DNA from: Chiridota heheva | Lineage: Eukaryota > Echinodermata > Holothuroidea > Apodida > Chiridotidae | Assembly (NCBI GenBank): GCA_020152595.1 | Contig: JAIGNY010000800.1 | Coordinates: forward strand, 1,427,001-1,491,000 | DNA length: 64,000 nt | Direction: 5' to 3' | Shown: positions 27,801-40,000 of the stretch, piece by piece | How positions within the stretch are numbered: the first letter of the stretch is position 1 | Layout: each line of letters starts with the position of its first letter | The notes under the pieces: model-generated | What the model was told of the DNA's origin: nothing | The model's database searches: none | The model's input: only the letters and a program-made list of their open reading frames with translations | Program-made: the position numbers and the translations under genes

Positions 27801-30800
27801 AGTACTTATAATTAACCACCTGAAGAAAGTTCAAGGGAAAATAATTCAAATTGTGAAAAAGTTAAATTAGTTTTCTTTAAAATACATTAACAAATGTTAA
27901 GAATGTAAGGATAAGGCCGCTAACATTCCATAGTATACCTAATACACCAGTCATTTCTACACAGATTAAACGGAATTATAAATTTGAATTCCTCATTAAC
28001 GGAATAAGATATTTAGGTACTTTCTTTACCATTTTGTTATTATAAAACTCCTCTTTTTGTATAAGATGTCCTTGCTTGACCACTGAAGTAATCCTGGTGA
28101 AACAAGTCTTACATGACACAGAACTTTCAATTATTGGCACTCGCCAACAATGAAAATTAAAATCTTTTAGTATAGTCACAGATTTGGAAAAAAATGTGTG
28201 TTTAAGCAGTTATACAGCAGGGAAAATGCAAATTTGCCAGAAAAGTTTTAAAAAGATAAAGAATTGTGTTAATATTATCTGTGTAACATTTTTTTGTGGA
28301 ATGATTTTTGACACCTTTATTTAGAACCATCTGAAATTGTATAATTTAACTTCAAACTTTTGGTGGTTGTAAGATACAGTCTGTGAACTGGGTACGTAAT
28401 TTAGGAGTATGGTTCGATCTATGGTAACACGTATCAGCATGAAATGCAACATTTCATTCCATCAGCTCTATAGAAGCTAATTCCATCGAGCCTTTAGGCT
28501 CATAGAGCCATTGCTTATCCCCCATTTCCATGGTGCAAGCGGATGAGACTTACATGACTCACCCTGGACGGAATTCCAGTCCATCACAGATTAACTCACC
28601 AACAGTGCTGGTACTCATTTTCACAGCTTTGTGGACTAAAGCAAGTAGAGTAAAGTGTCTTGCTCAAGGTCACAATGCAGCGCTTGGAACGGGAATTAAA
28701 CCTGGTACGTTTCGAATTCGAGATTGACTCCTTAACTACTAAGCGGCCACTGCACCTCCAGCCACTGCACCATCAGCTCTATAATTTGAGAAAAATAAAG
28801 CAATATCTTTCAAAAAAGTCTCTTGAAATCCTAGTTCATGATTTGGTTTATTCACATATTGATTGCGGTAACAGTTCATTTACAGTTAGTTGCAAGGACC
28901 TCATTTCTAAACTTCAAAAAACTCAAAATAGCGCTGCAAGATTAATCAGAGGTGTCTCAAAATATGATCATATCTCACCATCTTTGTTCCAACTCAACTG
29001 GTAACCAGTTGAAAGGAGAATCAAATTCAAAGTGTCGATGATCATTTTCAAGGCATTGAATGGCTAAGCACCCGACGACCTCAAAAGCTTGTTATTTCTA
29101 AGAAACAAGAATTACAATCTCAGATCTTACCCTAAGTTCATTGTTTTACATAAGCCTGTCTTTTAAATATCAGTTGTCAATGAAAGAATTTTTGTGCTGT
29201 GGATCTTTTTCTTGTTCAATCATGTTCGCAATACCCACTCTTTGAATGATATTAAGACCAATTTGAAGACGCACCTTTTTAGAACAGTTTACAAACATTT
29301 TTTATAGTTTATTTTGTGTATTGTATTGTATTTTACAAATTTAGGTATACTTTTATCTTTACTTTACTTGATTTTAGATTTTCTTGTTACTTCAATAATA
29401 ATTCCTTTACTTTTTTGTCTTTTTGTCCTCAATCGTGCAAAATAGATAAAACTGACATTCTAAACTAATCCTTTTAAAGAAAAGGTATCGTCCCGTAAAA
29501 ACATTCAAAAGTGAACGCTGCCGAGCTGGTAACGTCACTTCCAGTTTTTTTGTTTTTCCCTATTTATCACGAAAAATCTGTGATGTTATCGATCACACAT
29601 CCGCTGGACCGAACATATATAGGGGCCTACATGTATTTTCGAAAACATCACCATTCCCGCAATCAATAAGAACAATTTTAAAATGGAAGTGCCGTTACCA
29701 GCACAGCGGCATTCACTTCTGAATTTATTTATGGGATGATACCTTTTGAGATATAATGACTTCCGAGATATTTCATTTGTACAATGAATAATTGCACTAC
29801 TCGTTAGATTTCTAAGTGATGTTTTAAATATAGTAATAATATATTAATAAAATGCTCTGTATCGGCCATTTTGAAGAATGATATTTTTGCATATTCAGAA
29901 TTATGTGGTATCTGTTTTGAATATTAAATCTTAGATGGTGGAATGACTTCAGGAAAGTCCAAATCTGATGTGGAAACTACACAAGCTTGTCAAAAGTCTC
30001 CTATAGAGAAGGCAACTGATGAAGGTCAATATCGTAAGTCAGCATCGGAAGTTGGTCACTCTAAGTTGACAACAGAGAAAGTTTCAAGTCAGAGATCATC
30101 TTCATCATCCTCTGCTTCATCCAAGAAAGAGAGAATGCTTTCTGAAGATGATGATTGCTTTATAATAGATGATGCTGATGATGAAAATGTAGATGATGAT
30201 TTTGTCAAGAACATTGCCCATACAATGACGCCAAAGAATATTCAGGAATTTCAGACGTTTGTAGACAAGAATATGCAGGCACTGCTCAAGATGAGAAAAT
30301 TTCGTCACATAAAGAAAAAGTTTCTTTCAACTTCCAGTGAGCCAACTGGTACTCATCAGCAAACACCAAGAGAAAAAGAAATTGAGGAGCAAAATATACG
30401 GAGGGGAATCTCAGTCGATCCACGAATCGTAAGGCAGGATGGTAATTCAAGATCTTTACATTACAGTACTAAAATTTCAGCTGCCGACAATGGGGAACGG
30501 CAAATTGGTGAGAGCACAAAGGATCTGCAGAATTCTTTGTCTCAACAACTCTCCAACATCAGTCTCCACGACAACCCAAAATTGTCTGCTCAGCATTCCG
30601 CCAAATCATCAGAGCAGCAGAATCCGATTGGTACAAGTCATACAATGCCGGCTCCTTCTACACAGTCAAGCATATCATCATCGCAATTGAATCAGCGTGA
30701 TCAATCAATTCCAGGTCAGAAAGTTAAATCGCAATTGGCGTATTCCATCTTACAACCATCCAATTATCTACAGCAGGTTATACAGTCCATTCCGAGTCAG

Positions 30801-33800
30801 GGATTCGGTTCGCAATTGGGCGCCACAAGCTCAAGCAAAACAGGACCTTCCGCCGTTATGGTCAACTCTCAAGGCCAGGTCATAAGTCATGATGCTGGGG
30901 TCATCAGGCAGAGTTTATCCAGACAACTTGAAATTCACAAGGTAAGAATTTTTGGTTCCGATGCGATCAGCATCAGGAACCTATGCGTGTTTGTGTGTGT
31001 GTGTGTATGTATGTGTGTGACGCTAGATAATAAACACGCCATCTCAAGAATCATACACTAGATTCATTTCATATGTAATACACAGGTAGCACATGGTTCA
31101 TTGATGTGCCCTATTGTTTTTGGTTTTGATGTCATGCATATTAATGAGTAGGTGGGGCTTAATGTTAAAATGTTCATATTTTAACCACATGTCTGTTTTG
31201 TTTTATATTTGGTGTAATTATGTTGTTAGCTAGTGTGTACTTGTTCATGGTACAAAATTTTGAATTCATTAATATTCATAGTTGGGCAGGGCTTAACATG
31301 ATTTTGTTAAAAAGAGCTTGTAAACACAGTATCTAAACAACTATACTTGGAATTCAGTTCATATGTGGTACAAATAACCCATGGTCCGCAGATGTTCCCT
31401 ATTGTTTTTGGTGGCAATTTCATGCATGTTAATGAGTAGGCAGGGTTTAATATTAAAATGCTGATATTTTAACAATTACATGTCTTTTTGTTTTATATTT
31501 GAAATAATTATGTTGGTAGCAAGTGTATACATGTTAATAGTATAAAATGGTTTAAATTTAATTGGTCGTGAAATTCCATTTCTTGTGATAACTATACAGT
31601 TATTTGGTTGCCATTGTAAAGTTGAGCCTATTGTGTTATCACATTTATTTTACAATAGTTCAAACCTAAATTCATATTTTGCATGAGAACCTCAAAACCT
31701 TTGGTTTTCTGGTTTAGGATCTATTTTTAGAGTAAATTTTTGGTGTCTTTTTTTTTTCTTCTGTTAAATAGGTTTGTCTTGAATGTCAAATAATTCATAG
31801 TTTGACCAGAAGTTCAACTGTACCGAGATAATAATAAGAATAACACTCACAATGAATAAGATAGATTCATATCCAATCTATGATGTCATCCTGCCCATCT
31901 CCTCCTGAGAGTTCAGGTGGCTCCTGTTCATGCAAGCCATGATCCCTGCAAAAAAATCATGATTTGGCGGAGATCTTTGCACATTCTTTAAACAATTTGG
32001 GGTGATTGATATCTCAAGAAAGTTGTGGAATATGGCTGAAGACATGTATTTTTTGTTCTGTTTTTGGTTTTTGATCTTCAACCACCCATCAAGGCTCCAT
32101 TGCAGTATCCCTTCTTGGTTGACCTGCGATTTTTTTATAAGACTTGTGCTATACCCAATTTGTGGGGGGGAGGGGCACAAGCATTTCAAGTGGGACGCTT
32201 GAACAGATTCACCATATACCCTTGTGTTATATTTGTTTGTTTGATTTTGTGCAAGGGGCACATATCTTTGCAATGGGGGCAGGGATCATGCCCCCTACAG
32301 CAGAAGATTTAAGACTATATTACTCTCCCATATCATGTTTTGGAGGTAATTATCCCTACAGTGCTGAAAATTTCTTTTGAAAGCAGCCAGCCACTTTCAG
32401 CTTTACCAATTTTTCAGCTTTTCCAATGACAAACCATAGTTCAGCTAGCTCCCATTAATACAAGATAGGTATTTGTAACATTTGTCTTCTTCTCTCTTCT
32501 TGACATGTCAGAAAACTCTTCAGACTGTTCCCTTGGCAGCTCTTCCCGACAAGGGGGAGAAACTGAAATCGAAAATAAAAGAGCTGGAAAATGCCATCAA
32601 ACAATTTAATAGTCAAATTGGACAACAACAAGGTATGGGTAGTGTTTTCTTTCCCCTCAAATTTGCTTCTATAGTATTTTGAACTTACTTATTACATAGC
32701 CTGACAATTTTTTATATTGTTGAAAGTGCATTAAATCTCACATGAAGAATTTTTATCCCTTGGGCCCTTCCAACCTGAAAAACCCTCAGTTTTGTCAAAA
32801 TCATGGGTAATCCACACATTCTAACCCTAGAGCCTCTTTACAGCTCATTTGCTAGCAACCAGTTATTGTTACACCATACACAACACAGGGGTAATCCACA
32901 CTTTCAACCTGAGAGCCTCTTCATGCTTCACTTGCTAGCAACCAGCTACTGTAACACTGTACACAGTAGGTCATTCATCTGGGGGTAAAACCACATGCCT
33001 GCTTTGCAGTGAATTGGAACAGATTAGTCCTTTGCTGACCCTAAAAATAAATGATGCATTATATGCATTGAGGAATGTGCAATGCCCATGTATGATTGAT
33101 GGACCATTCCTCCCAAAGAGGGGTATTTCATCAAGTTAATCTTTAAATGGTCACAATAGCACTTAAAAGTTTTGTTAAGTTTTGACAAATCAAAGTTTGT
33201 ACAAATCAAAGTTTGTCCAAATGAATGTTTGTACAAATCAAAGTTTGTACAAATCAAAGTTTGTACAAATCAAAGTTTGTCCAAATCAAAGTTTGTACAA
33301 ATCAAAGCTTGTACAAATCAAAGTTTGTACACATTTTCAGCCTGCACACAAGTGAGGATGTATGAACAGAAACACAGCCAAAATTCTTTAATGTTGTACT
33401 TTATATTTCTTTCCCAAATTTCAAATATAAAAGGTTCTCAAATTGCATTCTATTGCTAAATCTCATTCAAGGTTGTAATGATATCTAATTTAATGTTCAC
33501 TATTGCCAACTACTCCCATTCTAAATATTTTTGTAATGCGAAGCTTAGCAGCATGGGGTTTTAGGGTTCTACCTAAGTGCCCCTAGTGGAGTCCAGGGGC
33601 GAAACCCTAGTGGGGTTCTGGAGGGGGTGTGTGGGGGATCGACAGTCTGATAGTTGGTTCTATGTTCTTGTTCTTTTGTTTTTATGCACTCTGTTGAGAT
33701 AAATACTAAATTAATCTGCAAAATTGTACATTTAATGCTCATAAGGTATCCTAAGTTTTAAATGCTGTAAAATGGCCAATTTCTAATTGATTTTTGATGT

Positions 33801-36800
33801 GACAATTTGCTGTTTGCATGGTTTTTAGTATATTTAAAAAAATTTAAAACTCTTATCATTGCTGCCTACTTGTAACACCTATTTAGGCATATCATTAGGT
33901 GTACATTTCCTATAACAATGAAAATAAATCAACTAAACCCATTAACAAATTTCAAAAATATCCAATTAGATCAATTATCCACTGTTTGGGCATCCTTGGC
34001 ACATTTGACTTTAACTGTCAACAAACAAACAAACTAAAAGTTAATTTAAGAAGCGGTGATTTCCCTTATATCACATTGCACATACAATGTCAATTCAGAA
34101 TTTTGTGAGCAAAAGTGTGATTCTTCAACTCAAGTGGATTGCACAATTGATGCACAGTTGACAATTGAAGTAAGACATATGTCATCATCATTGACATCAG
34201 GTGTTATTTAACAACTTTTATACCAAATGTGTTATTATACATCACATTATTATGTATATCATAATTCACATCCACATCATAATTCACATTTTATACTGGA
34301 GTAGATCAATTAAAAGATGTGTTATTTCCAGGGTTATCAAGCATTGAAACCAACCAAAGATTACCAATTATACCCAGCCAGTCCTATCCATGAGGGAACA
34401 ATTGCTTCAAGCCATGAAATCCAGCAATTTTGCAGACTCAGCTGCCTACCAGTATGCAGGTACAGTCCAGCTAGGCTAACCCTTACTCTACCATGCGGCG
34501 ATATTATCACCATTTTGGGTGCCCTATTTTTGGCTCTGCCTCCCGAGCGCATTTTCAAACAAGTGCTGGTAGAGTAAGGGCTAATAGTTTTATATCATCA
34601 TCATTTTATATTTGTACAGTATAGCAGCGACATAGGGGACTTTTTACCCAGAGGGGAAAAGATTTTCCAGACTATGATGAATCCTGATCTAAAATTTTTA
34701 GAGTCTTCTGACACATAATGTTAATATTTTTGATCTTTACTGAATCCTAACTTTTGCATCTGGCAAATCAATGTCTTAACCCCTGCGCACCTCACTACCT
34801 TCTTTTATCCTTTTCTTCTTCTCTGATATAATCCAACCCATCTGCAACAATTGCCATTGCACCCTCACAGTCCATTACGTTCTCCTTGCTTGCCCCCTGT
34901 ACAACCGTCCCAGAGCTTCCCTCGCTCCCCACAACTCAATAGCTGAGCTCTTGCAGAAAAAGTTGCCGGATAAAATTATCTCTCGATCCCAGCTTTCTGG
35001 CATTTAGTTCTTGTGTTTCTCTTAAACTTCCCCTGTTTTCTTTTCTTCCTACCTGTGGAATGATCTAACCTCTCAGGCACAATTTGTTCTTGTGTGCTCT
35101 CAAGCCCTTTTCTTTCATCAAACAAACAAACTGATATAATCTCTCTAGCACATTTTGACCATCACTGTCGTGGTGCCATTAAACCGCACCAACCAACTAA
35201 CCTTAAATTTTGTGATCTTTTAAAATCTTGATTCTAGAATCATTTTTTTGTTTATTTTGTCAATCATATCCTCTTAACCTGTGCTGTCTCTTATACTCCA
35301 ATTTCAGATCTGCTCTCACCCCCTTTATCTCTATCTCAGATCTCTTTGAGAAATTTTCTCCTCTGACATCATTAGCTTCTTCCTCAACAGTAACATTATA
35401 CCATTCTATATAATCTTCCCATTCTCATTTTACCTTTATCCTCCTCTCTCTTTCCCATCCTTCTTTCCTTACCATTCCTTTCTCCTCCTTTCTCCTTGGC
35501 ACATTTGAGCACATTTGACTTGAAACATCAAAACCAATTGTCACGGTGCCATTGTCACGGTGCCATTGTCACGGTGTTATTGTCACGGTGCCATTGTCAC
35601 GATGCCATTGTCACGACACCATTGTCACAACACCATTGTCACGGTGCCATTGTCACGGTGCCATTGTCACGGTGCCATTGTCACGGTGCCATTGTCACAT
35701 CATTGTCACGGTGCCATTGTCACGCTGCCTATTGTCACGGTGCCATTGTCACACGCCATTGTCACGGCGCCATTGTCACGGTGCCATTGTCACGGTGCCA
35801 TTGTCACGGTGCCATTGTCACGGTGCCATTGTCACGGTGCCATTGTCACGACGCCATTGTCACGGTGCCATTGTCACGGTGCCATTGTCACGTTGCCATT
35901 GTCACGGTGCCATTGTCACGACGCCATTGTCACGGTGCCATTGTCACGGTGCCATTGTCACTGTGCCATTGTCACGGTGCCATTGTCACGGTGCCATTGC
36001 CACGACGCCATTGTCACGGTGCCATTGTCACGGTGCCATTGTCACGGTGCCATTGTCACGTTGCCATTGTCACGGTGCCATTGTCACGGTGCCATTGTCA
36101 CGGTGCCATTGTCACGACGCCATTGTCACGGTGCCATTGTCACGGTGCCATTGTCACGTTGCCATTGTCACGGTGCCATTGTCACGACGCCATTGTCACG
36201 GTGCCATTGTCACGGTGTCATTGTCACGGTGCCATTGTCACGGTGCCATTGTCACGGCGCCATTGTCACGGCGCCATTGTCACGGCGCCATTGTCACGGC
36301 GCCATTGTCACGGCGCCATTGTCACGGCGCCATTGTCACGGCGCCATTGTCACGGCGCCATTGTCACGGTGCCATTGTCACGGTGCTATTAAACATAAAA
36401 AAACCAAACCTTCTCTCAACCCTACCTATTCCCCATTTATAAACCTCTTTACTTTCTCTTTTTCTAGCACCATGATTTTATAACACCCTCTGAGCACATT
36501 TAACTCATGACTGTGGCATTGCTGTTAATCGCAACAAACAAACTAAAATTTTTTGGATCGTGGCTGGAAATTTTAAACAAAGCAAATAAAAATAGTAACC
36601 AGAATTTTTCAGTGAATTTTATTGCTCCAAATTGAACACAACTTGTTTCTCATATTTTCCATTTTGGAAAAATTTCTGACCAGTAAACACAGTTGCCCCT
36701 GCCTCAATACCCATGTGTTTGATGATAAAATATGCTGAATGAAGCATAAGCGAAACATTTTTCTTCAAAAAGCTAGTAGGTTGCTCTTTAACGACAGTAT

Positions 36801-37012
36801 CATATTTCTAATCTAATAAATTGGAAGAAAATAAGTGATTTGCATTTCTCAATTTTTTTATTATTTTTCTTTCCTTTTTCAAAATTTGTGAAATATTTAT
36901 ATTCAAATTACTGTAAGGTTCCCAATTTTCAAAAGGAAATTTAATGTAATGGAGTAATTTCATATACCTGTTCATATATATATATGTATGTATATATCTA
37001 TATATATATCTA

Positions 37013-37069
<57 letters not shown>

Positions 37070-40000
37070 ATATATATATATAAATATGTATATTATACAA
37101 ATAAATATATATTTATTAAATAAATCAGTTTTCCTTATTAGCTCAACCACAAATGAACAGCCTGTATGGAGGACGAATGACAGCATCGCAACTGCGTGAA
37201 GCTGGCTCTGTCACTAAAGATGCCATTTCTAAGCTGCACAAGTAAGTGTTTGCAATGTCAATGTACCCTGTGTGTTTAAGCAGCAGACTTGTTTGCCCCA
37301 TTGGAGAATATCTCGTTATATCTTCCTCTTAAATCATTTTTGTTTTTTTGTTAACCATTTTACCCAGTATTTTTTCTTATATAAGTGATCATACCTTGCA
37401 TTCAAAGATCATTTGTACAATTTCTATATCTTTGATTTTTACTGAATAGATTGAGGTAATATTAAGTTTTCCAAATGATCTTGGTACAGCCCCAGGTCAT
37501 TCGACTGTGACAAAAAAAGTAAAAAAACAGAAGATATGTCCGTGACATTACAACTTTTCATATTTTCTTTTGTGAATCAGCCTCCAAACTACAAGTTGTA
37601 ATATTACTATTTTCTAATGTAATCTTGATCAAAAATTAGTTCAGTGATCATGCAAACAAGTTGGTTATCTTGATCAAAGGATTAGTTTAGTGATCATGCA
37701 AGCAAGTTGGTAATCTTGATCAAAGGATTAGTTCAGTGATCCTGCAAGCAAGTTAGTAATCTTGATCAGAGGATTAGTTCAGTGATCATGCAAGCAAGTT
37801 GGTAATCTTGATCAAAGGATTAGTTCAGTGATCATGCAAGCAAGTTGGTAATCTTGATCAAAGGATTAGTTCAGTGATCATGCAAGCAAGTTGGTAATCT
37901 TGATCAAAGGATTGCTGTAGTGATCATGCAAGCAGGTAGGTAATCTTGATCAGAGGATTAGTTCAGTAATCATGCAAGCAAATTGGTAATCGTGATGGAT
38001 TAATCAGTGATCATCAAAGTTGGTAATCTTGATCTGATTAGTTCAGTAATCATGCAAGCAGGTTGGTAATCTTGATCAAAGGATTAGTTCAGTGATCATG
38101 CAAGCAAATTAAACTTACATGAATGGGGACTTCAATAGACACACAATGGAAAAGAAAGCATTTACCAAGCTTATTCCATAAAAAAAATATCATGTTTAAA
38201 GTTCTGTTTCATTTGTGTGGAAATGACTGAACTAAGGCTACTTGAGACATCACATTCTTCAAAGTTTATATGTATTCATTATAATTTTTTCTGACTAAAA
38301 ATCATGTGACATGCCAGGAAAGAAGTGAAACAAATTCTTTAAAGGTCTTTAGCATACATTAACAATTGTTAAGAAAGTGAGGATGAGGGCACCAACCGAT
38401 TTACAGTAGACTCTGCACTCCATTTCTACACAAAGAAGACAGAAATTAAACTTGAATGCCTCCAATAACGAAATAAGATTTTGAAGTTTCTTCACCATTG
38501 CATTTCTTTGGAAGTCTCTAATATACAGGCATGTAAGACTTCAGCTATTTAGCTGATTGCAGTTATTTTTCAAGCTAATTTTACCCATTTTCTGCATAGT
38601 TGACATTACTTAGCTATTTTGATGAGAAAATTGATCAATTTCAGCATGTGAGACTTCAGCTAATTAGCTGATTGCAGCTATTTTCAAGCTATTTTCTGCA
38701 TAATTGACAATAATTAGCTATTTTGATGAGAAAATTGATCAATTTCAGCTTGTGAGACTTCAGCTATTTAGCTGATTGCAGCTATTTTCCAAGCTAATTT
38801 CACCTATTTTCTGCATAATTGACAATACTTAGCTATTTTGATGAGAAAATTGATCAATTTTGAGACTTCAGCTATTTATAAATTCACCTACATGTCTGCA
38901 TGCTAATCACCTATTTTCTGATAATTGACAATACTTAGCTTGATTCTGATGGGAAAATTGACAATTTCTAATGTGAGACTTCAACTATTTGACTTTGAGC
39001 TATGCTTGACCCAAGCTATTTTCTGCATAACTGACAATGATAAGCTATTTTGATTGAAAATTGACCTTGAACTAATGCTTGACCTTGAACTAATGCTTGA
39101 CCTTGAACTAATGCTTGACCCTTGAACTAATGTTTGACCCTTAAACTAATGCTTGACCCCTGAACTAATCCTTTAAATTCTGTGCAAATTCTGATGATGT
39201 TCAGCAACTTTGTAAAGTTCAAAATAGTATGCACTTCATTTTCTCAATCTTTGAACTCCTTTTTTTTGCGCAGACAATTAGAAACTTGCCCAGCTCCTGA
39301 GGAAGAGACTGAGGACCCTCATGGGTTAAAGGTCAACTTGATGCAGCATCAAAGACAAGCAATCACATGGCTTATATGGAGGGAATTACAGCATCCCTGC
39401 GGTGGTATACTTGGTAATAAACTTTTACAATTTTGCCGGCTAAGGTACCATTCCTATATTTCTTTTTTGTAGGTATTTAGACAGATGGAAGTAAAAGTTA
39501 GCTAAAATGTTTTCAATAAGTGTGAACACAGCAAAAAATCTTCTAAATATACAATTTTTGGGTGTGTAAAAATGCAAATGCAAGTATTTAATAAGATTTT
39601 GATCGACTCACACTCTTACATATAATACAAACTAATCAAAATTTGATCCGCTATAACATGAAATGTGAATATTCTATTTTCAAAACTTAAAAGAGTGCTT
39701 TACCCAGAATGCAATAATTTTAAATTGCATAATTAAACAGGATGATTTTGTAGAACTCCAAGTTCTGAGTAAAAATTAATCAATTTTAAATTTTGAAGTA
39801 GCATTTTTTCATTTCCAGTTTAAGACAAAACAAATTTTGAGTTTTTGCAATTCATGGAAAATGTGTAATGTACGGAAAAGCAGACAAGTCAACAAATTAC
39901 TGTATATTGGAATTTTGTTTCTCCACTTAGCTGACGATATGGGTTTAGGCAAAACACTGACCATGATTGCATTGGTGCTTAAACAAAAGCAGCTGGAAAA

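Noticed and set aside
31878-32273. 131-codon minus frame
   Set aside because: Antisense to a TTF2 intron, no domain and overlapping plus frames of equal quality; chance.
35541-36392. CRISPR-like array
   Set aside because: Units are contiguous without unique spacers, and the host is a eukaryote. The same holds for the arrays at 7386, 12386, 37640, 44047 and 48270.
35496-36483. Three overlapping open frames of about 300 codons
   Set aside because: They are the 14-bp satellite read in three frames; three units (42 nt) keep any frame open. Not a protein gene.
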